Positions 30,101 to 42,500 of a stretch of DNA of 64,000 nt are shown here, piece by piece. Position 1 is the first letter of the stretch; the number at the start of each line of letters is the position of its first letter. Origin of the DNA: Lethocerus indicus (lineage: Eukaryota > Arthropoda > Insecta > Hemiptera > Belostomatidae); NCBI GenBank assembly GCA_019843655.1, contig JACDQD010000002.1:4412585-4476584 (forward strand). Direction: 5' to 3'. The position numbers were made by a program, and so were the translations under genes. Under the pieces are notes generated by a model, which saw only the letters and a program-made list of their open reading frames with translations, was not told where the DNA came from and searched no databases.

Positions 30101-33100
30101 CACTTTGTATACACTGAAAGGAAATTATATCCGATTATTATCTACTAACAGCAGTAACAGACTACCCAGACATATGCTGAGTAGAAATCACAAGCACAAG
30201 AAATCGAACCGTTCAATGAACAAAGAGAAATCTAGTTTCTGTACTAGTTCATAGGTTATATTCAGCGTTCAGCAGTTGTTGTCTTCATCAGCACCGACTG
30301 CTCTTGGGGAACAGTTGAGAGCATTACGAAGACGTTGGAAACATATTATTTAAATAAAGTATGAATATTCACGGTTGTAGCATTGATCAAATTATCTAGG
30401 GAAAGGTTTAAGTTAAGATACAAACAGTTTCCCCAACGGGGGCTGATTAGCACGCTATTGTAATATAATTAATTCTACTTGCCCTAATCGGGAATCTATC
30501 CTTTGCCAAAAACGAAGCAGCGACCTGCATTTCCTCAAAGGACTTTGTTGAAAATTCGATATTCATCCGTCATTTGTAAAATAATTGTATTCAAGACTCA
30601 GTAAACGCTAAAAGGGAGATTACTATTAAGGGACATTGATCGGAGATTTATTCTGTAAGAAGGACATTCGAAAACATATAAATGACTTATTTATGCGTCG
30701 TAACATGCTGGGACAATGGAAATTCTGATTTAGACTAATCCTCGAGAACGGGCTCCACACCTGGAAGTTACTGCATTCTATTAAATCCTATTCAATATTC
30801 TTTTGAAATAGAGACGCAGTAATTCAGAGCGGGCCGAAAAAGTGGCGGCGCGCCCACCTCGCGCTAAAAGGCGCTCCGTTATGTCCTCGTAGGCGAACTA
30901 CACAAAATAAAATTTGAATACAACTGTATTCAGAAATGGTGCCCCCATACATCCCGACATATTTAATTGTTCGGTTTACTGTTTCCCGTTGTTCAAAATG
31001 CTTACTAATCCGTAGGTCATTAAACCAAGACACGAGCGAGCAATGTGCAGAAAACAAATTTTAACAATCGCGATTTAAATCATATAAAGTTACCAGTAAC
31101 TTCTATTTGTAGTTCTGTGGCAGATATATAAAGGAGGATTAACCTAGTTTATAATCAGCGTCAGATCCGCAACGCAATTTCATTCCGAGGATACCTCCTT
31201 CTGGCCTCCGGGACGATAGACGTAAGGGCTGTACTATTGATGGCTCAATACTTCTAAAGGGTTGATGTTTAGTGTTGCCTATACTCAGTGGGGTAGTTAA
31301 GTGCGTGGCCCAGTGCAACTTTGGTGTCCCCGCCAGGTACAAACCGTAGAAGGGCATAAATTATAAGATAGGATAATTCTTTTTTGAACACGGAATCGAC
31401 ATACAAGCGTGATGTAGGGAATCCTGTTGTATCTTTATATCTTTTTATATTTATTATATAATTCGAATTGGAGATTATTAAAGAAAATACGACAATGGCT
31501 TTAATCGGCGCCCATTAACACTTGGAATAACTTACTAATAATCTATACCTGCTGGATTGTACATGTAGGCTGCAGTTGGAAATGAAATAGGGATGGAAGG
31601 ATGGAACGACAAATAAAAGATCCTCGAGGGCCTTGTTTTAAACCTGGAGTCTGGGAGGACATGATTTAAAGGGAGAATGGAGCCTCAGGGGGTCGCATGA
31701 GCTTAGGCGGAGGCGGAACCTAGTCCGACTTCCTCTCGACCAACGACGTATACATCCGTATATTGGAGGCAAACAACGGTGTTTCTCCTTGGTAACGACC
31801 GACCGCGACAAAGGGGTCGAAACTCGGCGAAGGTTTCTGTCAACTTTTTAACGGCCACATTCGTCTGGCCAAGATTAATGGGCTTTCCCGAAGGAAACGC
31901 TCCTCTTTTGTTGTGAGAAATGTTGGAAGACGGAATATTGATAACATTTAAAATGAACAGAAGCTTCGCGTCAAAGAATTGACTTTGCGGAAATATGACT
32001 AGAAAATTAAATATGCCATAATTTTTCTTACCAACGCTACGTATATGCACATGAATCTTGTAGTAGCTACACACACCCATATGTAAGTTACCATACGCAC
32101 ATACATACACACGCGCAAAGATCCTCCAAATTATCTGAAGAAAAACAGTGAGTAATTAAGAATGTATTTATTTCTTGGAATGATTGTATGAGATATACAT
32201 GGGTTTTGGCATAAAGGACTACATGGTCCTAACCAAACCATTTTATATACTTTTATTTTCATTTTATATACTGTCAGGCTTTGGGTTTTAATTCTCTCCT
32301 GTTGCCCTCCTATGGTTTATTCTCTTATTGTGATACATTTACAGTAGGCATCTTATGCAATTCTTCTACTGAAACTTTCTCAATTTCGAGATAATTCTAT
32401 GAAAAGTGCTCAATAGCTGAAATATTAATCTTGAACAAAGTAAATAAATATTTTATGATGAAATGAATATTGTTTTCATTTATATGGTAAGGGATAAATA
32501 TTTGTTCCTCTTGTTTGTTTAACAAACATGTCTTCTAATGCATTAAGCAAAAGGGGTATTAAATAATATGATTTTTAAATGTTTTAATTCATGCAGTGTT
32601 CTATGTAGGTTGTATTAAACATGTATATTTATATAAGAATAAAAACATTGTTAGAAGTCAAAATTAACATTTGTTCCTTTCAACTACCTTTTGTTGGATT
32701 TGACTTTTACACTACCTATGCCAAATATAAGGGCATATAAGAGTAAATTAAAAAAAAACTTAATTGAGCAATAAAATTATTTAATTGCTATATAGAACAA
32801 GTTAATGAAATTGTTATTAAAATAAGATAAACAGAGCCTAAAGAAAATTCAAATATACTGCAAAATACATAGTTGATTTCTTCTTAACTCAAGGTAGTCT
32901 TAAAATTCACACATGTTTTCTTCCTTATGAATTTCCTTTATGAATATTTTTTCTACAATGAAATAAAATATTAATAACGATATTTTTATACTGATTAAAA
33001 TTGTATCATTACTCAAAAACAAACTACAAGTACTAAAATACAAAAAACTATTTATAATATTTGAGAAAAGTGAAGGTATATTCAATCTGTCTTAACAATG

Positions 33101-33630
33101 TTATTATATGATAATACTTTAAATTTACTAGGACTTTCTACAAATAATATGGAATATAAACACCTTTTTTACAATCCTCCAAATGGTGAAATATAATAAA
33201 CATTTTAGGTAATAAGCACTACATTAATAAGTAATGTATGATGATTACTACATTGTATGATCTACTTAATTAAATACACTAAAGTCACCTCAAGTTAAAC
33301 TTACATATTATCTAATTATGCACTATTTTCCAATAAAGTACCACAGTAATGTTATATACACTGTATTACTCAGGTATATTTTTGAAGAGCTGGATGGATT
33401 GTGATCTGCAACATGACAATTATTCCTTCATTATGGGTAAAGATAATATGAGCTACTCAGGTCATTCTGAGGAGAATGACCATTTCTTAATGGTATAACA
33501 TTATGTTTAAACATGAGATCCTTTTAATACTTTTTTCACTCACTTTTTACTTTATTTTTTCACATTTCCTTCTCTTTTTCATAACATTGAGGTATGTGCA
33601 ATTAAAACTAGTATGCAAAGCTATGTAGCT
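27117..33630. other. Intergenic, no gene seen
   Basis: A GC-richer block at about 29200-29700 may be regulatory. From about 32150 the sequence becomes very AT-rich and poor in CG dinucleotides. The 135-codon minus frame at 31703-32110 is unrecognised. Confidence 0.45.
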
Positions 33631-33632
33631 TA

Positions 33633-33688
<56 letters not shown>

Positions 33689-33706
33689 TACATACATACA
33701 TATATA
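33631..33706 (+). repeat. (TA)n/(CATA)n microsatellite
   Basis: Long alternating TA followed by CATACATACATATATA, downstream (minus strand) of the WDIDLY gene. Confidence 0.95.
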
Positions 33707-33864
33707 GTATGCCATAAATTAAGGTGCATCAAAAATTCATATTTTTTGTGCATAGAAACTATGTAATATATATCTATTCGTAAGTTTTTCAAAAAACACA
33801 ATAAATTCTAAATAATTGCTCAAACTGTTCAGGTCAACATTAATACATTAAATCATCATACCAA

Positions 33865-33992
33865 TTAATTTGTTACTGTATATTTATTAAGTATAGTGAA
33901 ATTATCCTTGCCTTTTGCTATATTGTTAAGCTCCCTCCAGTATAGATCAATGTCCCACACAGGTGAGTACTGTTCTTGATCAAATGCCACCT
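33865..33992 (-). CDS. Alternative terminal exon C of the WDIDLY peptide gene
   Basis: The acceptor is ATTTCTTTTAG and entry is in phase 1. It encodes 41 residues after the junction codon with the core QYSPVWDIDLYWRELNN. It shares the upstream V-x-F-x-x-EQ segment and acceptor-proximal intron sequence with exon B. An AATAAA on the minus strand lies inside the coding end (about 33885) and another near 33553. Confidence 0.67.
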
Positions 33993-35212
33993 CTAAAAGA
34001 AATTTTTTTTTAAATTCTGATTGAATATGAGTATTCATCACATCAAGAGGAAATTTATTTCAAGTACATATAGTCATGAACCATATTCTTTGGAATTTGA
34101 AGTTTATTTCAAAATGTATCACGTTCTTCTAAGTTTAGATAGTTCAAATATGCAAAGTATATGAAAATGTACTTTGACATTTTTTCATCTGCTGGAAGAA
34201 CTATATTTGTAGATTTATAAAATTCTAAATTTTTCAGATATGTAAAGAAAAACAATTTCAGTTATTTGTTTAAATAATTTAAAGAAGCCGCTTACATAAC
34301 AAAATAGCAGTTATGGATACCTTTTGATTCATTTGTTGCTGCACTGTTGACAACTATAATGCCTTCAAATTGTTTTGTAGCATTAAGACTTCTCTCATAT
34401 AGATCAATGTCCCACACAGGTGAGTTTACATGCTGCTCTTCACTAAATTCCACCGCTAAAATAAATTGGTTCTTAAATTCATGGTTATGATTACATTTAG
34501 GAATGCGGCATTAATTATTTGTTTTATTGGAAACATAATACTAATTCACAAAGAAATTTTAATTGACAGCAATACAACCTTTAGAAGTGGCATTTTGGTC
34601 TTTCCTATTACCCTCGTCATTGTGCTTGTTCGTTTCGTTAACTATATTTCTCGAATATAAATCAATATCCCAGATCGGCATCACTGCTCCATTTGTACCA
34701 TCTAGAAGAGGGAACCATTTTGAAGTTATAAAACCTGCCATTATTCTTGCAGTCGTCTATCTCCACTCACTAATTTGTGGTACCATGCCACGCGGTTACC
34801 CGCCCAGTTTGACTGACAGTTTGCTGAAGAAGGCGAGCATTATAGTATTCCGAACCCTCACGGCCCTTATATTGATATAAAGTGCTCTTCAGAGCATTTT
34901 AATAATACGGCTTGAAATCAACGTCAATTATTAATAATGGCTCCGTTACAATTAATAAAATAATCACCCCCGAATCTACGTATTGTAATTTCGAATTAAT
35001 TATTGTCTGTTGTTCGTTATGTAATCAACCATTCAAGAAAATGAAAATCTAAAGTGTTAATTTCAACACATAAGTATAAATGAGAAAATAAACAAGTGGG
35101 AAATACAAATACTAGAGACGAGATTTGTAAATTGTGAAAGAGAAAACACAAAATACTTACGCAGAAGGAAAGTTAGGTACAGAAGGATGGTGATTAATTT
35201 CACTTTATCCAT
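33865..35212 (-). CDS. Small secreted peptide gene with three alternative terminal exons (WDIDLY family)
   Basis: Not a family I recognise. Exon 1 (35212-35161) encodes a 17-residue hydrophobic signal peptide, MDKVKLITILLYLTFLL, ends in phase 1 and has a strong donor (C|GTAAGT). Downstream on the minus strand lie three tandem exons: A (34701-34559), B (34455-34292) and C (33992-33865). Each has a pyrimidine-TAG acceptor, enters in the same phase-1 frame, carries a core (S/M)P(V/I)WDIDLY-x-R/E and ends in its own stop. Joined to exon 1 they give 64, 71 and 59 aa secreted products. B and C also share residues before the core (V-x-F-x-x-EQ) and intron sequence before the acceptor, so they arose by duplication. 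There are few cysteines and no clear dibasic processing sites. Either the exons are alternative 3' ends or each splices on to something not seen. A TATA box and a CRE-like site sit upstream. The gene model is well supported; the function is unknown. Confidence 0.72.
34292..34455 (-). CDS. Alternative terminal exon B of the WDIDLY peptide gene
   Basis: The acceptor is ATTTATTTTAG and entry is in phase 1. It encodes 53 residues after the junction codon with the core NSPVWDIDLYERSLNATK, then an unrelated tail. AATAAA motifs on the minus strand lie near 34104 and 34055. The nucleotide and protein match to exon C is the clearest of the three pairs. Confidence 0.68.
34559..34701 (-). CDS. Alternative terminal exon A of the WDIDLY peptide gene
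   Basis: Exon nearest the signal-peptide exon. The acceptor is CCCTCTTCTAG and entry is in phase 1. It encodes 46 residues after the junction codon, with the core AVMPIWDIDLYSR, followed by a polar Asn/Lys-rich tail with two N-glycosylation sequons (NET, NAT). An AATAAA on the minus strand about 30 bases past the stop (near 34525-34530) fits its use as a last exon. Confidence 0.65.
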
Positions 35213-35286
35213 GGTGTGTAGTTCATCGAGTCAAGAGAAAGAATGAGTGTGTGGGGACATCGAGTGAGCCACACTACCGATCACTT

Positions 35287-35325
35287 ATGGTACATCTAGA
35301 CGTCATCACAAATAAGTATATAACG
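35287..35325 (-). promoter_or_regulatory. TATA box and CRE-like site of the WDIDLY peptide gene
   Basis: On the minus strand TTATATA (35323-35317) is followed about 15 bases later by TGACGTC (about 35304-35298). A start site about 30 bases past the TATA box would give a 5' leader of roughly 75 bases before the ATG at 35212. TATA plus cAMP-response-element architecture is common in genes for secreted or neuroendocrine peptides. The start site is inferred. Confidence 0.5.
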
Positions 35326-35329
35326 ACAT

Positions 35330-36522
35330 CAATATATTGCAAAAATATAACCTAAATTATATCAGATCAGAGCTATTAATTGTAGAACAGATATAAATAC
35401 TCGTGATATAAATAAAAATATGGCTATTAACTTATGTCCAAATGGCCATTAGTGCACAATCAGTAAAGAAACTTGTTCAAAAGGGCGTAAATAACAAGGA
35501 TAAATGTAAAGGAGAATGTTAAGGAGAAATTATAAATTTTTGATCATTTAAAACAGTTTTGAAAATCGTCAAAATCAGTTGGAAACGCCCAAATCGGCAA
35601 ATGTTACGATAATATGGTGTCTCATTTTTTGAAAATCGAGTAATTTCATATAGATAATATTGATTTAATTTCGCCAATTTTCGTAAGCGATAATTGAACA
35701 ATTTCGTGTTAGACTGTAGCCATGCAACTACGTCATCTAATGAATTAAAAGGGACAACTAACCATGCTGCTAGTGATTTATTTATTGAATTAAAAGTAAA
35801 TGTGATTGTATAAGTACGAGCATACGTGACATAAATCAACCCAGTCATACAAACTTGAATTTCTATTATTGTGCAACGTCATACTTGATCCACGAAGTGG
35901 CTCTTCGATTGAAGTTTGGTTATTGTTAGAAACCTTTAACTGTTGTTAAGCGTAGCCGAAAAACCGAAATGCAATAACCAATATTGCAGGGAATAAAACG
36001 AAGTACACAACCTATCAATTTCTTTTTTGAATGTTCAATTGCTCCTTCCCCGAACATGTTTCCATCTCGCTATCACCCATCAGTAATCAATTGCGCGGTA
36101 AAATAACAATTTGAAATGGTACGTACAGTTGTTGAAAGAACGGATAATTTATGTAAACGAGGTATGTACACGTTTAAAAACTCTTCCTCCATTTCTTGAA
36201 CCGGTGTTGGAATCCACGGTATCACCACATTACATAAACCAGTAAAAAATATATGACCAATTAATAAAATGAAAATTCAGATCTAAACTTATGCATCCAC
36301 CTTTAAGAAAAATATTTAAGGACTGGGCCATCGGTTTGAGACGTCTTACACAATGGCGAGTACCCTCGTTCATTTATGATTAATTTCTTTCCTTATTGGA
36401 TTGTTGTTGAAAATCAATTAAATTTCGTAATTGTAAATGTCGTAATTTGTTATGAAATGTACTTTTTTTTTACAATGCTTGTAGCGAAATTGGCTACTGG
36501 GCTGGTGGCGTCGTGTGTGAAA
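35330..36522. other. Intergenic between WDIDLY gene and mariner relic
   Basis: Low-complexity AT-rich sequence; the 109-codon minus frame at 35519-35848 has no recognised domain. Confidence 0.45.
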
Positions 36523-36700
36523 TGTACGAGGCCAGCCCGAAAGTAACATCTCCTATTTTTTGTACGAATACAAGCAACAGTTTATTTCCTATAATATTTA
36601 CATAATTTTAAAGGTCGAAGAATTATTTATTTTTCTACATAATCGCCATTTGTTTCGATGCACTTTTTTGGCGCAGCGCGAGCATGTGCTTGGGGGAATG
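36523..36700 (-). mobile_element. mariner-like transposon 3' end
   Basis: The minus strand encodes KKCIETNGDYVEK and a stop, the C-terminus typical of mariner transposases (W-KCI-x-x-x-GDY-x-E). It is followed by a short AT-rich spacer and GGAGATGTTACTTTCGGGCTGGCC, which fits a terminal repeat; a TA target dinucleotide follows at 36524. The rest of the transposase is not recognisable. Confidence 0.55.
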
Positions 36701-37015
36701 GAGGAAGCACCGATACTTCATCGAAAGATTCTGGTGTATATTCGGATGCCAAGAAATACCGATAGGATTATTAAGAATTAAATGGCAATGTTAATAATAT
36801 TTTACGTACTCACAAACACAAAATTATATTTAATATATACATATACAATAAATCTTCCAAAGGAATTTCCAGATTCTTTTAACAGTGTTTATTCACTCCG
36901 ACGCTCCGAATGCAGTGGAGGTAAATTGAAAGAGAAGAAGTCAACTTTAAATATTCTGTCAGTCGTTCAGTTGAACTATTATATTGGACATGATGAGAGC
37001 GAAAATGAGTTTGGT

Positions 37016-39550
37016 TCAACGTTGGCTGGTGTCCCTCGGCCTGTAGGTGATCCCCCTGCTCTTCATTTCCCTGATCACGCTCTGCGGTAACCGGCCCGCC
37101 ACGGATATTGCGTAGATTCCTTTAGTAAATCTGTCTATTGGAAAACAAAAATTTGACAAAAGTTAAATTACAACGCATAAACTCGTCTAAATAAACGAAT
37201 AAAATGAGCCCAACTGTAAATTTCTGAGAAATGTCAATAAATGTCATTTATTGATAAGATATTGGTAACATATAAAATCTTACCGCCTTTAGAGGTGGTA
37301 CATCAACAGTCGAACAAGAGTTTAAATTAACTTTTATTTCCGGACAAATTAAAAGAATCATTTAATTAACTATTATTCAAATTACTTTTATATATGAGAA
37401 AATTTATTTTTTCAAAACTTTACTAGCCACATTTTTCTTTCGATATAAAATACGGTTCTACACTCCAAAATCCAGTAAAAATCAAAAATAAAAATGAGCT
37501 ACATTTTACTATTACGAAAATATATTCTCTCCCGTCTTTTATTTTTACTTCCGACCAGGGGAATTTTACACGGCCCGACACAATTCATACTCTGGATATA
37601 ACTATTGTTTCACTACAGCATTGAATTTTTGTACCTTAATCAATTTTACTTATACCGTAGATTTCGTGTGTTTCTGTCTCCTCTCGCTGTTTTGGTTTTT
37701 TGCTAGACCGGTTTCGGTTGGTGGTGCAGAAATATACTTAACTAAAGTTCGTTGGGTGCACTTACACCGATTAGCTAGATTACTAAAAATAAACTTTTTT
37801 CAGTAAAGTTAGTAAAATTTTGCTTATATTTTGTATAAGTTCAACATATAAAGAAACCTGGAGGCTGAAGCGATTTATCAAACACGGTATTGACTCATAA
37901 TACTGACATTACTCGCTATCTGTTATCTTTCGCTACTAATTATTATCAGTTTTTATTTCATCGTTTTATCTTATCTAAGTAGCATTTCTAACAAACAGTT
38001 CATCTATTTTTTTGTATTAAAAGAAGCTCATTTGCGATATTCACTGAGATAAAATACGGGCGACTGTACATAGAACATTATTTTCTGGGGAAATGGAAGA
38101 AAAAGTCCACGTATCATGAAATGAAACATGTGACTATTTTAAATTGATTTCCTCGAAAATAATCCTTGCGTAATATAGAATAGAAATTTATGTTCCTTTT
38201 TTTAGGATTATGAGATTGTTTAACTGTACGCAAAGTTGAAATTGAACACAGTGGATCCCTTAGACTCTACATCCTGAATATGTTCCAAAATACTTACTGA
38301 TTCTTTGCCATTTGGCGACCCAACTATCTTCCGGTGACATCATGGCAATCATCCTGTGCGACAAAACAAAACATTAAGTAAACATCTTGGAACATTTTTT
38401 AAAATGTATTTACCGCAGAGACTGTTTTGATATCTCAATTTTTTTTTAATATCTAAAATCCAAAGAGGAAAAAAATAATTACCCGTCGAAATTTGAGCTC
38501 GTGCAGTCGTAGACATTGTCGCGATTGTTTTTCATCCTTAGAAATTCGTCACAATTATCGCAACCGTCGAACTCGAACTGATCGAAAGTCTGAAACAAAG
38601 GCCCACCTCAAATGCTTTTCTTCGATATACGCTTCGAACAGAGGGACAAATTAAGCGGTTTCGCGCTGTTTCGGCTTCCATGCAGCACAATTAATTTACC
38701 TTCTACGGCTATTAATAATTAGTCAGGTACTAATTTCCCTGCTGGCGTATCCTCGTTCGTAACACGTCTGCAGTGGCGTTGAACAAACGCCGGTCGGAAT
38801 TAGGCGAAAGTCGGAATTAGTTTAGGAAACGCGGTACGTACATTTCGCTTACAGCTATACTACTTGATGGTAGCGGTAAATAAATGGTGGAATCAGTAAG
38901 AAAAATTATCAAAAAAGATAAGAATAAAATAAACGATTGAAATACTAAGGTTATAGAGCATTTTTTACATTTTATACATTCAAGATTCAAGATAGAAAAA
39001 ACGACCTATTATTATGTGTTTCATAAATTATAGTAATATATTACAGGTATTATGACCATAGAACCTCGTCCTCCTTAGGTTATTTGTGACCTGGTTTATA
39101 TCGGTACAAGATATAGATAACAACTATTAAACTGGTGCAAAATTGTTTTGGACCCTTCTGCTTATTTTTATTTAACAACAATGTAATCCACCTCTTGTTT
39201 TATCAGATAAAATAATTAAAGTTATATTTTGCAATCGTTTTGTGCACGTTAATAATGCACTTGAAATTTTAATATTAGTACAGAAAAAGCGCTACAGGAA
39301 ACTGTAATTCTTGTTATAAACATACTTTTATTTCACACTGTAAGTATGCTAACTACTACAAGGCTGAAACGAGAAGAAACTAAGTCTTATTCCATTACCT
39401 TCTTATAGTAAGCAACTGAAAAGTGCTTTGTGGAGGGTATAATGAGTGTACCGAAGTTTTCCAACTCTTAACAGAATTCAGACCAGTGGGACTCGAAACC
39501 TTTTCTCAGAAAAACGTAAAGGTTTTTCACAAGAGGAAATTCATGGAAAC

Positions 39551-39596
<46 letters not shown>

Positions 39597-42500
39597 CTAT
39601 CTAGTATTATCGCACAACACCGCCAGTTTCATGTCACTATTATTCTATTAATTATTGAAAAGAAGAAGGAACGAAAGCAATGAAAGTTGGCTGAAAAACC
39701 ACTTGTTGCGTTTAATATCAGGACGGATGACGATACATTTGGGCCGCGTGGACATTCTAAGTGCTTTAAACGATTGAAAAAAAAACTGTAACCGGTCTAT
39801 AACCGAACAAAGTAAAAGTGAGTGGGAACAGAAAATCACATGGATGATAAAAAAAATAGTTACCTTTACTCCCACCCCTCCAAAAAAAATATTACTGAAA
39901 AGGATATTTTTAATCACGTTTCCAAATGTAACTTTCCCACATTGGACAAACATAATAGAAACATATATTTCTATAATATGATTAGCGATTTTCGAAATTC
40001 CCATTTAAAGTTACTCAGGTACTTACGTAAATTCCTTAAGGAAGTTAAGGACCTGCTTCTTAACGTGCACGGTAGAGCACGCTGAAAATTTAATAAACAC
40101 AAAAAACCCACAGACTCGAATGCGCGGAGTGGAATTCATGCCAAGGTCAGAGAATACGACTCCCGCCCTTACTTAAGCCATTATCACTCCACTCTCCGAA
40201 CTCAGCCGAAGAAGATTCATCCAACTGTAAGTCGCTCACATTTTATTCGCTGATTGCGAACAGAATTTCTATCCGTACCTAGTCTATTGGTCTAATTAAT
40301 TCAACTTTCAGTCTGAGACGACATTAGGTAAAAGTATTTGGCCGGTCCCCATATTCGTGCCTCTAGGCTGCTTTAAAATCAGAACGGGGTTGAACACGCC
40401 CCCTCGTCCACTACAATTCTTAATGTCCAAAATTACCGTCTACATGGCTCCTGGAATTGAGACATTTATAATCATTGAGCTAGTTATCACACTTGCTTAT
40501 CCAAACTGCTGACACAACTAATAATCTCCACTTTGTACTTTTAGTTTAACTGTTGTACGCTGACACAGACTGTGGATCCGGTAATATTTATAGGATTATG
40601 ACACGTGAACGTTTGTATTACATCATGCATAATCGTTGAAAGCATTTTTACTTAAAAGGAAAATTATATAAATGCAAGAGGAAGTGTAAGCAAATATTTC
40701 CTTCTAAATAATCGCCAGCAATTAAACCAAAATACTTTATCAATGGAATTAACATCGTAATCTAACCTGGCCTATTGTAACCTGTCCTCAACAGGTACAT
40801 TTCATTGTAAGAACAAATTCTTTACATTCAGACAAATGATTAGCACCTAGACTAAAATATAACACCTAAAACCATTTTTCTTTAATTTCTCTAAGCTATA
40901 ATTCGATTACATAATTATTTTCTAAATTAGAAACAATGACTTATATGGCCTCCAAGATATCAGATAATGATTTTTATAGGGTGTAGAACTAACCTCTAAT
41001 AGTACATACAGAAGAAACAGATTTACTGAGAAAGAATTTTTAGTTTCTGAAAAAAAATCTGTAAATTAGGTGTGAAAACAAGAGTGTCTAGATTATAATC
41101 AGATTAGAGTGATTGCTTGTTTTTTTTAAATTGGTTACATAAGGTAGTACTTTTTCAATATAAAAAAATTGTAGTTTACAAATGAAATATAATCATTTAC
41201 TATTTATCTATTTACAGGACGTTAGAGTGTTTCAATAATAGAAGAATGAGTGCTAGAAAAGGTTGGTGCAATAGAGGGGAGAGACCACGCCAGTTTGTCA
41301 ATAGGCCTCCAGTGATATGCTATAGCCAACCACCCAGAGTCAATACTGAACTCTACGGCAACATGAGACACTCTGCACTCATTGGCAACATGATTATCGA
41401 CAAAATACTGCCAAAGTGTTCAGCCACAACTTGGGAAATGCTACAGGGTGACCTGTGTCGGATCACCCTTATACAAGGATCACAAGTAACATCGTTCAAT
41501 TTAATACTAGTAGTATTGACGTTTGTTTCATATTGAATAAACTGAACTAAATACAATCAAAGAAAGGGTATTTTACAAAAAATAGTGTTAACATTGAGTT
41601 TTTTGTTGCAGGTTGGAGACATAAATATGTGGAATCTGCATAACACAGATGAACATTTCTATTCAGGTATGGTATTTCAGCTCATTTTAAAAGCTCAAGG
41701 GGAATAATTTATGAGGGATTATAATGAATGTTGACAGTATAAAAGATAAGAGTTTTGTAAAAGAAATTCTTAACAGTATTGCAAAAAACTATGTATTTCA
41801 AGTAAAGTCTCCAGAAATAGTGTGAACTAAAATCAAGAATTGTTGAAGATTTAATGTTATAAATTAGTACTGCTTGATCCATCACTCTCGTAGATAAAGT
41901 GATATATTTTACAGTTACACATAAAGAGGTAGAAAACTACTAAAAAACATAAAAAAACAGGAACAATTTTTTGAATTCAGGCAAGACAAGACAGCTTCAT
42001 TCATCACATTTAAAGGTGTTCGACAGACTGTGGAGTAACATTCCATATGTGAGGCCTATGGCTACGTTCATTGCAGACTCTGTCAACTATGGTATTGACA
42101 GTGATGGTGCTGCATGCCATGATGTTATCGGTATCATTTATCACTTTATTATATATCAGCATTTATTTATCTATAGTTTTGTTTTTTCATGGCTGGTAAA
42201 AAAAATTTATCCAAATTAATTTAGGTACCAGATGTGACCAGTACACTTACAAAGCATTGACAGGAAAAGAAAGTATTTCATGCCACTCTCTATTGACAGA
42301 AGCAGTAAAAGCTCACGGTCTCAAAGAGAGTGATGTGCATGATGTTTGGAACATATTTATGTGCACAGGATTCACAAAAGTAATAACATTACACCCTTTA
42401 TTGCATACTTATAAGCTCCAAGATTAAAAAATTCTTTCATAATGCAATATTGAAGAATATTACACCTACTACTTAGTGATTAGAAACAAAACCTAATATC

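Noticed and set aside
31703..32110. 135-codon minus-strand frame
   Set aside because: No family resemblance and its start lies in a CA-rich tract; taken as chance.
34563..34880. 105-codon plus-strand frame
   Set aside because: It is antisense to exon A of the WDIDLY gene, whose splice phase and paralogy are far better evidence.
39648..40085. Overlapping 118- and 87-codon frames in Spt4 intron 1
   Set aside because: No domain and open on both strands; intronic chance frames.
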